Assembly (NCBI GenBank): GCA_016860845.1
Contig: BOKF01000043.1
Span: forward strand, 1 to 64,000
Source of the DNA: Chloroflexota bacterium
GTDB lineage: Bacteria; Chloroflexota; Anaerolineae; 4572-78; J111
Length of the DNA: 64,000 nt
Direction: 5' to 3'
The notes under the pieces: generated by a model
What the model was told of the DNA's origin: nothing
What the model saw: only the letters and a program-made list of their open reading frames with translations
Databases searched by the model: none
Shown: positions 34,445 through 43,301 of the stretch, in pieces
How the letters are laid out: each line of letters begins with the position of its first letter
Position numbering within the stretch: the stretch's first letter is position 1
Program-made: the position numbers and the translations under genes

Positions 34445-35992
34445 TCAACTATGGTCAGGTTTCGCGCCGGCCATCATCATTCCTACCTGATGCATATTTT
34501 GCCTACTACTAGATACAATGCCCGTAACTTCGCCTCCATAGATCACGGCAATACGATCACTGAGGGCAAATATTTCTTCTAGTTCAGTGGAGATCAGGAG
34601 TACAGCGACCCCTTGATTTCGTTGTTCAATCAACGAACGATGCATATACTCAATCGCGCTGATATCTAAACCGCGTGTAGGTTGAGCCGCCACCAAGAAG
34701 CGCGGATTTAACGATAATTCTCGAGCCAGTATCATCTTCTGGGCATTGCCGCCCGAGAGTTTCCCCGCCAAAGTCCTGACTGAAGGCGTACGTACGTCAT
34801 ATTGTTTGATCAATTGTTCTGCGGCCCGATAGATAGCTTTATAATTGAGCAAAGAGCGTTGGGTATAAGGTTCCCGCCAGAATATCTCCAAAACCAGGTT
34901 TTCGGCAATGCTGACATCCTGAAGCATCCCCCGATTATACCGATCCGATGGAATATGCCCTACCTTCAACGCAATGATATCAGAAGGTGAATAATGAGTG
35001 ATTTCTCGACCATCAATCAGGATACGCCCCTTCTCAATCGGACGTAGAGCACGAAGGGCGTCTTCTAATTCTTGTTGCCCATTACCAGCAACCCCAGCAA
35101 GCCCCAAAATTTCGCCAGCCCGAATTTCAAGATTGATCCCCTTGACCGCTGGCAGGTTTCGTTCATCGCGCACCCACAAATCTTCAATAACCAGGCGCAC
35201 GTCGCCCGGAGTTGCTGGCTGTTTGGGTATATCCAGAAAAACCTCACGTCCAACCATCATCCTTGCCAAATCACTTTTGGTTATATTTTCTTTCTTGGAT
35301 TGCACTGTGCCAACGAGATGCCCATCCCTCAATACAGTTATGCGATCACTGATTGTCAATACTTCATTAAGTTTATGGCTGATAAAGACAATGCCGCGTC
35401 CTTGAGCCGCAAGGTCCTTGATGATTTTGAGCAATTCATCTGCTTCCTTGGGAGTCAATACTGCCGTCGGCTCATCGAGAATCAACACCTCAGCGCCCCG
35501 ATAAAGCGCTTTTAATATTTCAACCCTTTGCTGCTCGCCAACGGACAATTGCCATATTTCGGCGTCCGGATCCACCTGCAGGCCAAACTGCTCTGAGATC
35601 TCCCGAATTCGCTGATGTACTTTTTTCTTATCTTCTATAAGGGGGCCACGTGAGGAAGATTGTCCCAGAACGATATTTTCGGCCACGGTGAAAGGCTTGA
35701 CCAGTTGGAAATGTTGGTGAACCATCTCCAGGCCATTCTGAATAGCATCTTGGGCCGAGGCAAAATGAACCGGTTTGCCTTTGACAAAAATTTCGCCTTC
35801 ATCGGCATGGTATAGACCATATAAGATATTCATCAAGGTGGTCTTACCGGCTCCATTCTCGCCTAGCAGGGCGTGTACTTCGCCGGGATAAAGATCAAAA
35901 TCAATGTGATCGTTAGCCAAAACGCCGGGAAACCGCTTAACAATCCCTTTTAGGGTTATGATGGGGGTATTAGAAGATTGTGGAACTTGCAT
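34445..35992 (-). CDS. BMP-type ABC transporter ATPase with two nucleotide-binding domains, YufO/NupO-like, system 1
   Basis: The 515-residue protein carries two ABC domains. The first (about residues 10-235) has Walker A LLGENGAGKTTLMNILYG, signature LSVGEQQRVEILKAL and Walker B LILDEPTAVLTP. The second (about 255-500) has a degenerate Walker A region GVAGNGQQELEDAL, LSGGNAQKMILARELSL and a modified Walker B with Gln-Pro (VAAQPTRGLD). Such asymmetric ATP sites are normal for sugar/nucleoside ABC ATPases. ATG 35992 has AGGTG just upstream; GTG 35998 is also in frame. A long hairpin separates the gene from that of the binding protein. Confidence 0.93.
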   Translation of the reverse strand: MQVPQSSNTPIITLKGIVKRFPGVLANDHIDFDLYPGEVHALLGENGAGKTTLMNILYGLYHADEGEIFVKGKPVHFASAQDAIQNGLEMVHQHFQLVKPFTVAENIVLGQSSSRGPLIEDKKKVHQRIREISEQFGLQVDPDAEIWQLSVGEQQRVEILKALYRGAEVLILDEPTAVLTPKEADELLKIIKDLAAQGRGIVFISHKLNEVLTISDRITVLRDGHLVGTVQSKKENITKSDLARMMVGREVFLDIPKQPATPGDVRLVIEDLWVRDERNLPAVKGINLEIRAGEILGLAGVAGNGQQELEDALRALRPIEKGRILIDGREITHYSPSDIIALKVGHIPSDRYNRGMLQDVSIAENLVLEIFWREPYTQRSLLNYKAIYRAAEQLIKQYDVRTPSVRTLAGKLSGGNAQKMILARELSLNPRFLVAAQPTRGLDISAIEYMHRSLIEQRNQGVAVLLISTELEEIFALSDRIAVIYGGEVTGIVSSSRQNMHQVGMMMAGAKPDHS

Positions 35993-36073
35993 AGGCACCT
36001 GAAATCTCTATAACTAAACATCTGCCCCAAGTTGAAACCACAGACGGAAGGGGGCTGAACGGTTATTTGGATA

Positions 36074-36138
36074 GAGATGGAGTCCAAAGTGAGCCTTAGC
36101 AGAATTTTGGAGCAATGCTATACTTTGGACTCCATTTT
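36074..36138 (-). promoter_or_regulatory. 14-17-bp intergenic hairpin between binding-protein and ATPase genes, system 1
   Basis: ATGGAGTCCAAAGT (36077-36090) pairs perfectly with 36122-36135, and three further outer pairs are possible with wobbles. The loop is 31 nt. On the minus strand it lies about 69 nt after the binding-protein stop and about 80 nt before the ATPase start, without a T-run. This is the same position relative to the binding-protein gene as the hairpins at 5803, 16165 and 53438. Confidence 0.7.
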
Positions 36139-36206
36139 CTTGTATCAAAAAATTGACTTACAGACTACTGCCTTTTTGATTGCCAATTGCCATTTACCTA
36201 ATAGTT

Positions 36207-37301
36207 TTACTCTGAGGGCACAAAGGGGACTTCAAGCTCGCCGCCGACGATTTTAGCTTTGGCTGCTTCAACCTGCTCTAAGGCTTCAGCAGGTATCTTG
36301 TCAGCCAGAGCCGGGTTGACGACCACATCCAGCGAACCTTCGGCCACGCCAAACTGGTAGAAAGTTCCCTCAAAGTCAGTCATCATAGCTTCAAACAAGG
36401 GGTCCAAAATCCACACCAGATTGACCAGCACCTCATTGGAGCCGTTCTCCGACATATCGCCCACATAGCCGGTTACATAACCCCCGGCTTCTCTGGCGGC
36501 TTCAATTGCCCCAAAGGTTGGTCCCTGGCCACACTGAACCCAGAAATCAACCCCGGCTTCGCTCTGAGCCAGACCAGCCTCTTTGGCCTTGGACACATCG
36601 TTCCAATCACCGGTGGCCGTGACCAGTAACTCAGCCTTCGGGTTGACCGTTTTGGCTCCAGCTAAAGCCGCTTGCCCCATAGCATGGCAGACTGGAATGT
36701 CAAACCCATAAATAGCGCCCAGTTTGCCACTCTCAGAAACGTGTCCGGCGATGATACCCACCAGATAGGCGGCTTCATAGAAGGGCTGGTCATAGTCGGC
36801 TACGTTGGCCGCTGTACCGCCAATGCCGCCCGGCCAGGCAAAGTTAACCTCCGAGTACTCTTCGGCCACTTCAAACACGCTATCCTGATAACTGAAACTA
36901 TGGGCCACAATCGTTTCAAAGCCTTCATCGGCAAACTCACGCAGCACACGTGCTCCATCCGCGGCCGGAATGTCTTCGGCAAAGGCGGTCTCGTAACCCT
37001 TTGTTTTCAGAACCTCCAGGGCATTTAAGACGGCTTCATTCCACGAATTGTCGTCTGCTGGCCCACTCAACAACACTGCAATCTTGCCGGCTGATGAACT
37101 TTCTGTCTCCGCTGACGACTCCTCTCCCGCCGGAGTGACTTCTGATGATGCTTCCTCCTCCTGTGTCGGAACCGGCGTGACTTCCTCTTTTGCCGGGGTC
37201 GGTTGTTCGGCTGCCGGTTTCGCCGGTTGCTGACTACAAGCAACCAATAGCAGTGGACCGACCAATAACAAACCTATGATTTTGAAGTAGATTCTTTTCA
37301 C
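36207..37301 (-). CDS. BMP-family (PnrA-like) nucleoside/purine-binding lipoprotein, system 1
   Basis: The 364-residue protein has a lipoprotein signal (MKRIYFKIIGLLLVGPLLLV then AC, lipobox LVAC, Cys 22), a Pro/Thr/Glu-rich linker to about residue 70, and a BMP/Med domain. In the domain are KIAVLLSGPADDNSWNEAVL, ILREFADEGFETIVAH-like text (here VLREFADEGFETIVAHSFSY) and a GGIGGTAANVADY segment. Family members bind purine nucleosides or related compounds outside the membrane. It precedes the ATPase and permeases of the same system. A promoter with an inverted repeat lies just upstream (37338-37371). Confidence 0.92.
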   Translation of the reverse strand: MKRIYFKIIGLLLVGPLLLVACSQQPAKPAAEQPTPAKEEVTPVPTQEEEASSEVTPAGEESSAETESSSAGKIAVLLSGPADDNSWNEAVLNALEVLKTKGYETAFAEDIPAADGARVLREFADEGFETIVAHSFSYQDSVFEVAEEYSEVNFAWPGGIGGTAANVADYDQPFYEAAYLVGIIAGHVSESGKLGAIYGFDIPVCHAMGQAALAGAKTVNPKAELLVTATGDWNDVSKAKEAGLAQSEAGVDFWVQCGQGPTFGAIEAAREAGGYVTGYVGDMSENGSNEVLVNLVWILDPLFEAMMTDFEGTFYQFGVAEGSLDVVVNPALADKIPAEALEQVEAAKAKIVGGELEVPFVPSE

Positions 37302-37337
37302 TTTGGGTCCTCCATGAAATTTAATTTAGTAAACAAT

Positions 37338-37371
37338 CCTATATACGCCAATGCCTATTGTTTCAAAACAA
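37338..37371 (-). promoter_or_regulatory. Promoter with TTGTTT-N2-AAACAA inverted repeat before transporter system 1
   Basis: On the minus strand TTGAAA (complement of 37361-37366), a 17-nt spacer and TATAGG (complement of 37338-37343) form a likely promoter 37 nt upstream of the binding-protein start. The -35 box overlaps the inverted repeat TTGTTTCAAAACAA (37358-37371), the kind of short palindrome used by GntR or LacI-type regulators. The gap between the dehydrogenase stop (37401) and the next gene contains no terminator that I can see. Confidence 0.5.
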
Positions 37372-37400
37372 GCATTCATACCTCTTGCGAGGAATTTTTT

Positions 37401-38378
37401 CTAACCAGCATACAGTTCAGGGTTTACACAGTTGGGCAACCTTTGGCCGTTAAGCCCGGTCAGCAGGTTCTCTACCGCCATCAGCGACATCTTATCACGG
37501 GTGGGCTTGCTGGCGCTGGCGATGTGGGGGGCGATGATCAGGTTGTCGAGCTCGAGGAGGGGGCTGTCCATGGGCAGCGGTTCAGGGTCGGTCACATCCA
37601 GGGCGGCGGCGAAGATCTTGCCCTCTTTCAGGGCTTCGTACAGGGCCTGCCCGTCAACCACCGGGCCGCGCGAGGTGTTAACTAAGACCGCGCCGGGTTT
37701 CATCAGGGCCAGGGTGTCGCGGTTGATCAGGTGGCGGGTCTGCTCATTGAGGAGGGTGTGCAGGGAAATGAAGTCGGATTCGCGCAGCAGAGTCTCTAAA
37801 TCCACCGCCGTGCCCGGCAGATTTGAACCGGCTGCGACCATAGGATCGTAATAGAGAATGCGCATGTCAAAACCGCTGGCGCGTTTGGCCATTGCCTGGC
37901 CAATGCGCCCGTAGCCGATAATCCCCAGGGTAGCCCCGGTAATATCCGGGCCGAGCAAAATAGACGGTCCCCAGGTTTTCCACTTGCCGGCCCGGACATA
38001 GCGGTCGCCTTCAACCACCCGCCGGGCGGCCGCAACGAGCAGGGCAAAGGCAAAGTCGGCGGTGGCGTCGGTCAGGATGCCGGGGGTGTTGCCGACCGGG
38101 ATTTTGCGAGCGGTCGCCGCCGGGATGTCAATGTTATCAAAACCAACGGCGTGATTACTGATGACCTTGAGTTGAGGACCGGCAGCATCCATCAAGGGGC
38201 CATCAATCCGGTCGGTCAGCAGGCAGAGCAGGCCGTCCACCCCGCGCACCCGTTCCAGTAAAACCTCATAGGGCGGCGGTAATTCTTCGGTCCACAAATC
38301 AACCTCGCAGGTCGCCTTTACCAGGTCAAAGCCTTTATCCGGGATAATCCGGGTGACAAATACTTTGGGTTTAGCCAT
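37401..38378 (-). CDS. D-2-hydroxyacid dehydrogenase, glyoxylate/hydroxypyruvate reductase-like
   Basis: The 325-residue enzyme has the family layout: substrate domain start [22 protein letters not shown]-binding [20 protein letters not shown] (about residue 148) and the catalytic triad Arg in [11 protein letters not shown] (about 233), Glu in VTDPEPLP and His in APHIASAS. It probably reduces glyoxylate or hydroxypyruvate, or oxidises the corresponding hydroxyacid. Being the last gene of the long operon and next to an aminotransferase, it may handle the glyoxylate, glycine or serine carbon left after ureide or purine breakdown (inference). GAGGAG precedes ATG. Confidence 0.92.
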   Translation of the reverse strand: MAKPKVFVTRIIPDKGFDLVKATCEVDLWTEELPPPYEVLLERVRGVDGLLCLLTDRIDGPLMDAAGPQLKVISNHAVGFDNIDIPAATARKIPVGNTPGILTDATADFAFALLVAAARRVVEGDRYVRAGKWKTWGPSILLGPDITGATLGIIGYGRIGQAMAKRASGFDMRILYYDPMVAAGSNLPGTAVDLETLLRESDFISLHTLLNEQTRHLINRDTLALMKPGAVLVNTSRGPVVDGQALYEALKEGKIFAAALDVTDPEPLPMDSPLLELDNLIIAPHIASASKPTRDKMSLMAVENLLTGLNGQRLPNCVNPELYAG

Positions 38379-38416
38379 AAGAATCTCCTCAATTTAGAAA
38401 TAAACAAAAGACATTA

Positions 38417-39613
38417 TCAACTTTCGGCCCAGGCTTTAAATTTGGCGAGTCCTTCCTGAATATCTGCCACGTTTATCCCTGAGTAAGCCAGGCGAATGTA
38501 GAAATTCTTTTCGCCAGGAAAAGGACGGCCAAAGTGTAAACGGGTACAGACTGACACACCGGTTTCGGTCAGCATAGCTTTACGAAAAGAATCGTAATCG
38601 GTCAGGTCTTTATTCGCCATCAGCCCGGTCACATTGGGGAACAGGTAAAAGGTGGCGTTGGGTCGGAAGCAGCGAATACCTTCAATAGAGTTGAGTATTT
38701 CTACGGCCACATCGCGCCGTTCTTTAAGAACCTGCAAATTTCTCTTGACCTCAGTCTGGTTGCCAGTGAGACTTTCGATGGCGCCATATTGGATGAAGTG
38801 GTTGGGGCAGGATTCATCGTTGACGTTGAGCTTGGCAATTACATTGATAATCTCCTTGGGGCCAACGCTTGCGCCCAGCCGCCAGCCGGTCATGGCGAAC
38901 TTTTTAGAGAAGGTGTAGAGAATAACGCATCGCTCGGCCATCCCCGGCAGCGACACCAACGAGCAGCCCCGGCCCTCATACCGGATGTCGAAATAAGCCT
39001 CGTCACACAAAACATAGAGGTCATTTTTGAGCACTAACTCGGCCAGCTTTTCCAATTCTGCCGGCGAACATTCTGCGCCCATTGGATTTTGCAGGTCATT
39101 CAGCACCAGTAAGCGGGTCCGAGGGGTCATATTTTTTTCGAGTCCCGCTAAGTATAATTCAAACTTTTCTTTTCCTTCCACGTAAGTATAAGGTATGGCC
39201 TTACCCCCGTGGAACTCGATCTGAGACTCGTAAATGGGATAACCGGGATTGGGATAAAGCACTTCGTCCCCCGGATTCATCAGAGCCATGATAAATTTGC
39301 CGATGGTGGGTTTACCGCCCGGTTGGATGGCAATATTCTCCATAGTATAATGGGTACCGTGAGACGCATTGACATCCTGGGCCAGCACATCTCGCAGTTG
39401 AGGAATACCTGCGTTGGGGCAATAACCGTTTTTACCCTCTTTTAAGGCTTTGAAGGAAGCCTCAACTACATTTGATGGGGTCGGCAGGTTCAGGTCACCC
39501 AGATGAAAGGGATAGACTTTATGTCCCTGGGCAGCAAAGGCAGCTGCCTCAGCCGACACAGCAAAAGCAGTTTCTGTACCCAGTCGAGAAATACGATCAG
39601 CAATTTTTATCAT
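38417..39613 (-). CDS. PLP-dependent class I/II aminotransferase
   Basis: This 398-residue enzyme has HLGDLNLPTPSNVVEASFKA at the start, NPGYPIYESQI (about residue 120), the NDLQNPMGAECSPAELEKLA segment, CDEAYFDI (PLP-binding Asp, about 200) and the Schiff-base Lys in YTFSKKFAMTGWRLG (about 235-250). An Arg near the C-terminus (FYIRLAYSG) should bind the substrate carboxylate. It transfers an amino group between an amino acid and a 2-oxoacid. Its pairing with the hydroxyacid dehydrogenase 38 bp downstream suggests the glyoxylate/hydroxypyruvate branch. GAGGTG precedes ATG. Confidence 0.92.
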   Translation of the reverse strand: MIKIADRISRLGTETAFAVSAEAAAFAAQGHKVYPFHLGDLNLPTPSNVVEASFKALKEGKNGYCPNAGIPQLRDVLAQDVNASHGTHYTMENIAIQPGGKPTIGKFIMALMNPGDEVLYPNPGYPIYESQIEFHGGKAIPYTYVEGKEKFELYLAGLEKNMTPRTRLLVLNDLQNPMGAECSPAELEKLAELVLKNDLYVLCDEAYFDIRYEGRGCSLVSLPGMAERCVILYTFSKKFAMTGWRLGASVGPKEIINVIAKLNVNDESCPNHFIQYGAIESLTGNQTEVKRNLQVLKERRDVAVEILNSIEGIRCFRPNATFYLFPNVTGLMANKDLTDYDSFRKAMLTETGVSVCTRLHFGRPFPGEKNFYIRLAYSGINVADIQEGLAKFKAWAES

Positions 39614-39704
39614 CTTTCACCTCATTAATTGACGGTATTGACTGCTTCGTCGAAATCCAAACTCAGGATGCTTGCGTCTTTAACTTAATGACATTGATGC
39701 TAAT

Positions 39705-41042
39705 TTACATGGCTAACACTCGCCGCCAGATAGCTGGGGCCAGCTCCATTGCATGAGCGGCAACAGCGGCTTCATTCAAGGTGAGCAGTTCCCGATCCTT
39801 CATCAACATCTGCCCCCCGCAGATAGTATGGGTCACGTGACTGCCGTCCATTCCAAACACGAGTTGCCAGGGATAGTTGCCGGCGGTTAACGGCGTGTAA
39901 GGGATGTAATCGAGCAAAATGATGTCGGCAAATGCGCCGGACGTCAGTGTACCGACTGGCTTGGAGAAAAACAGCCCGGCAATAGCCGCGTTATTGTTAA
40001 AAGCCATTTCCACCAGCCGGTCACCGGGCATCACCCGCGGGTCGCCCTTGCTAACTCTGTGAAGTAGATAAGCGGTGTGAATTTCGGTGAACATATTGTT
40101 GGTAAAGCCATCGTTACCCAGGCCAACTGTAATACCTTTATTGAGCAGCATCTCAACTTCAGCTACACCCACGGCATTGTTCATGTTGCTGCGGGGCTGG
40201 TGGCTGATTTTGGTTCGAGTCGTCTGAAAAATATCCATCTCCCTGTTATCAACGTGAATAGCGTGGGCTACCAACGTGTTTGGTCCCAGAATTCCTTCTT
40301 TCTCCAGTCGTTCAGCCACGCGTACATTGTATTTTTCCAGGCTGTAAGCTTCATCGGCCCTATCTTCAGCTACGTGTATGTGAAAGCCGGTGTCCAGCCC
40401 TTTGGCCGCGTCGACACAAGCTCCCAGGGTATCATTGCCCACTGTAAAAGCTGCATGCAGTCCAAATGACGCACCTAATTTTGGGTTGGGATTAGCCTGT
40501 AACTGCTTTAAAAAGCGGACATTCTCAGCAATACCGGCCTGCGCTCCCTCCGGACCGTTACGGTCGGTGACTTCGTAACACAATCCCACCCGCAACCCTG
40601 ACTCCGCGGCGGCTTCGGCCAGGGCATCCAGTGACCCGTCAATATGAGTTGGGCTGGCATGATGGTCAACTAACGTAGTCGTGCCGTGGCGAATGGCGTC
40701 CACCAGGGCCACCAGGGCGCTGTATTTGCTGTCTTCCAGAGTCAAAGCCCGGTCAATTTTCCACCAGAGTCGCTCTAAAATGTGCATAAAGTTTTCGGGC
40801 GGCTCACCGGGAAATGCCATTCCCCGGGCAAAGGCGCCGTAAAAGTGAGTATGGGCGCAGGTCATACCGGGCATCACGATTTTGTCGCCGGCATCCAGTT
40901 TTCCGGCAGCGGGGTACTTCCTTTCCAAATCAGCAGCAGAACCTACCTCAACAATGGTATCCCCCTCGTAGTAGACCGCCCCACAGGAAATAACTTGCTT
41001 ATCCTCTCCAAAGGTCAGGACCGTCCCGTTTGTGATCAGCAT
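39705..41042 (-). CDS. ssnA: SsnA-type putative aminohydrolase
   Basis: The 445-residue amidohydrolase starts MLITNGTVLTFGEDKQVISC. Metal ligands are in MTCAHTHFYGAFARG (HxH), FHIHVAED (His), VAHAIHVDNREMD (His) and VGLGNDGFTNNM (Asp). NFMHILERLWWKIDRALTLE and the FTNNMFTEIHTAYLLHRVSK stretch are characteristic of SsnA. In enterobacteria ssnA lies in the ygeX/ygfM/xdhD purine-degradation cluster. Its exact reaction, hydrolysis of an imine or amide on a purine-derived ring, is inferred from genetics in that group. It lies upstream of the aminotransferase and just after the LLM gene. Confidence 0.88.
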   Translation of the reverse strand: MLITNGTVLTFGEDKQVISCGAVYYEGDTIVEVGSAADLERKYPAAGKLDAGDKIVMPGMTCAHTHFYGAFARGMAFPGEPPENFMHILERLWWKIDRALTLEDSKYSALVALVDAIRHGTTTLVDHHASPTHIDGSLDALAEAAAESGLRVGLCYEVTDRNGPEGAQAGIAENVRFLKQLQANPNPKLGASFGLHAAFTVGNDTLGACVDAAKGLDTGFHIHVAEDRADEAYSLEKYNVRVAERLEKEGILGPNTLVAHAIHVDNREMDIFQTTRTKISHQPRSNMNNAVGVAEVEMLLNKGITVGLGNDGFTNNMFTEIHTAYLLHRVSKGDPRVMPGDRLVEMAFNNNAAIAGLFFSKPVGTLTSGAFADIILLDYIPYTPLTAGNYPWQLVFGMDGSHVTHTICGGQMLMKDRELLTLNEAAVAAHAMELAPAIWRRVLAM

Positions 41043-41059
41043 AATCTTCTAAGCTCCAA

Positions 41060-42067
41060 TCACTCGCTATATCCATCCGAGAAAACCTCAATCATCAGGT
41101 AAGGATCACCCAGCGGGTAAAGAATGGGGCATGTGCAGCCCCGGTCTACATACTCTCGTACCTTCGCCTTCACTTCTTCTGGGGTTCCACTGGCTGTAAT
41201 GTGCTGAACCAATTCATCGGGAACCAGTTTCATTGCTTCTTTGATCTGTTCCTTTGTTGCCGGCCAGCCTAAAATTGATTGGATTTTTTCGACGGTTTCC
41301 TGGGGCGTATTGCTGGCTTTGGTAATGTGCGGCTGTTGGGCAATGTATTGGGTTAGCAGCCACCGCGCTCCGTCCAGGGCTTTGGCCTTATCTGTGTCAA
41401 CCGAACAAACCACCAACTGTGGCCGATCAATGTCTTCCAAGGTCCGCCCGGCTCGCTCGGCCCCGATTTTTAGCCTGTTCAGGGCCTCATCATTGTATTC
41501 CGGCGGTACGCAGTAGTTCAGAACCACTCCATCCGCAATCTCGCCGGTCATCTCCATCATCTTTGATCCGGTCGCTCCGATCATAACCGGTACATTGCGC
41601 GGCTCGCGACGACCATGCACTACATCTAACTCAATGCCTTTTACCTGATGGAACTCACCTTCAAAAGTCACATTTTCCATATTGAGCAGCCGACGCATCA
41701 CCTCGATGGTTTCACGCATTGCCAGCAGCGGTTTACGCCGCTCTATGCCAACATCGGCCGCCAGCGGGTCCCACCAAGCCCCAATGCCGCAGATGATCCG
41801 GTCGGGCGCCAGGTCATCTAGGGTCAGGAAGGTGGCGGCCAGCAGACCAATGTTGCGGGTCCAGTTATTGATGACTCCGGAACCGACCTTGATCCGGTCA
41901 GTGACGGTGGCGAAGGCAGCCATTGGCACAATAGCATCTCGTACCAAACGGCTTTCGGCTTGCCAGACGGCTTCAAAACCGTGCTGTTCGGCATATTGGG
42001 CCAATTTCATGCCTTCGCGTAAATCATGGGCGTCTTGCAGATACAGCGCTACTCTATCTTGACTCAT
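41060..42067 (-). CDS. Luciferase-like (LLM) flavin/F420-dependent oxidoreductase, copy 2
   Basis: This 335-residue protein is a paralog of the gene at 9517. It shares [46 protein letters not shown] and the C-terminal [13 protein letters not shown]. Identity looks moderate, so specificity may differ. The fold can bind FMN or F420; the NpdG-type gene at 29140 favours F420. It lies between the Rieske oxygenase and SsnA genes and has a strong AAGGAG site. A role as reductase of a methylene or imine intermediate in the same pathway is possible but unproven. Confidence 0.87.
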   Translation of the reverse strand: MSQDRVALYLQDAHDLREGMKLAQYAEQHGFEAVWQAESRLVRDAIVPMAAFATVTDRIKVGSGVINNWTRNIGLLAATFLTLDDLAPDRIICGIGAWWDPLAADVGIERRKPLLAMRETIEVMRRLLNMENVTFEGEFHQVKGIELDVVHGRREPRNVPVMIGATGSKMMEMTGEIADGVVLNYCVPPEYNDEALNRLKIGAERAGRTLEDIDRPQLVVCSVDTDKAKALDGARWLLTQYIAQQPHITKASNTPQETVEKIQSILGWPATKEQIKEAMKLVPDELVQHITASGTPEEVKAKVREYVDRGCTCPILYPLGDPYLMIEVFSDGYSE

Positions 42068-42091
42068 TGTTTTACTCCTTTGTTTAATTCG

Positions 42092-43141
42092 TTAATGGCC
42101 ATTACTATGGTCCAGGTCCAACAAGTTGGCGATTTCAATGAGCCACCGCCGGTATTCCAGCGAAAGCCGGTCGGCGCCCCTGATGTGCAGCTCAGCGCTC
42201 AAATCTATCGGCAATTCTTCTGGTCGTTGTGAGGTCACAATGGGTTCGTCTTGCCCCAGAACCACGCCTTCAAAATCAAGATACTTTTGGTCGCTGGTAT
42301 CAAGGTCAGAGTCACGGGCTAAAAAGGTAAATGAGCGAGTCTTTTTCGGGCCTACCGGGCTGGTAACCATAAACAGGGTGTAATGATCTTTTTCGGTCAT
42401 ACAATGTTGAACCCAGACCCCGCCGGGAATAAAGATGCGGTAGTTTTTTTCAGTGTACAGGTGTGTTTCTCCACTAGCCAGGTCTTGATTCCTTAAATTA
42501 TCTACCGCTTCCGGCAATACTACCTTCGTCCGCAATTCGGCCCCCTCACGCCACACGTCATGTTCCGGTACTTCCGGTTTATTACGGTCACCTAAAACTC
42601 CATCGTGAACCCAAGAAAAGTGGGCAAAATCAACAAAGTTCTCCAACCGGCGATGCATACTACAATGCCACTCGTAGGGGGGTATCGGCACAATCTGATA
42701 ATCTGGGTCAGACGCTTCGGGGAACTCCGGGATGGGATGCTGAGGCTCATCCTCCAGACAGACCCAGATCAGGCCGAACTTCTCTTCAACCAAATACGGT
42801 TGTAAGCGAGCTTTAGTGGGGATACTGGCGCCGAATCTGGCCGGGATCTTGGTGCAGACCCCATCTGCTCCGTAGGCCCAACCGTGGTAGGGACAGCGCA
42901 GTTCGTCATCCTCTACCCAGCCTAATGACATAGCCGTTCCACGGTGAATACACAAATCTTTGAAGGAGCGCACCTGCCCGCCCATACGAACAATAACCAG
43001 CTGTTCATCCAGCAAAATTACTCGCTCTGGCTTATTGCCCAGTTCTGACGCATACATTACCGGATGCCAAAAATGGCGCATAGCTCGATACAAAGCAGCT
43101 TCACCGGACTTGTCAAGTTCATTGATGAGATTCTTTTTCAC
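42092..43141 (-). CDS. Rieske-type aromatic-ring/N-demethylating oxygenase, catalytic subunit
   Basis: The 349-residue protein has the Rieske [2Fe-2S] motif: CIHRGTAMSLG and CPYHGWAYGADG (C-x-H...C-x2-H, about residues 66-90). The mononuclear-iron region is ENFVDFAHFSWVHDG (about 170-185). This is the VanA/phthalate-oxygenase-like short form, in which many members perform O- or N-demethylation of ring substrates. No reductase partner is visible nearby. GTG 43141 is chosen because GGGAGGAG lies upstream and because MKKNLINELDKSG fits a normal start; the longer ORF overlaps non-coding DNA. An oxygenase implies at least facultative aerobic use. Confidence 0.9.
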   Translation of the reverse strand: MKKNLINELDKSGEAALYRAMRHFWHPVMYASELGNKPERVILLDEQLVIVRMGGQVRSFKDLCIHRGTAMSLGWVEDDELRCPYHGWAYGADGVCTKIPARFGASIPTKARLQPYLVEEKFGLIWVCLEDEPQHPIPEFPEASDPDYQIVPIPPYEWHCSMHRRLENFVDFAHFSWVHDGVLGDRNKPEVPEHDVWREGAELRTKVVLPEAVDNLRNQDLASGETHLYTEKNYRIFIPGGVWVQHCMTEKDHYTLFMVTSPVGPKKTRSFTFLARDSDLDTSDQKYLDFEGVVLGQDEPIVTSQRPEELPIDLSAELHIRGADRLSLEYRRWLIEIANLLDLDHSNGH

Positions 43142-43185
43142 TATGCTCCTCCCTCGAAAATAAATCGCAAGCAGCGGTTGGGAAT

Positions 43186-43262
43186 GGGTCAAGGGTGACC
43201 CTATACCCTAACTTGGTCAACTGCTTGGTTAAATATGATACTTTCATACTCCGATACCGGGT
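43186..43262 (-). promoter_or_regulatory. TTGACC-rich regulatory gap before the Rieske gene
   Basis: The 160-bp gap 43142-43301 contains a perfect inverted repeat GGGTCA-AGGG-TGACCC (43186-43201) and two further GGTCAAC sites (about 43215-43221 and 43259-43265). On the minus strand each reads TTGACC. One may serve as a -35 box (TTGACC...TATCAT with a 19-nt spacer). The rest look like operator half-sites. An internal promoter for the last five genes of the operon is plausible. Confidence 0.35.
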
Positions 43263-43301
43263 CAACTCCCGCAACACCTGCAGCTTTGAATAGATGATTT
43301 A

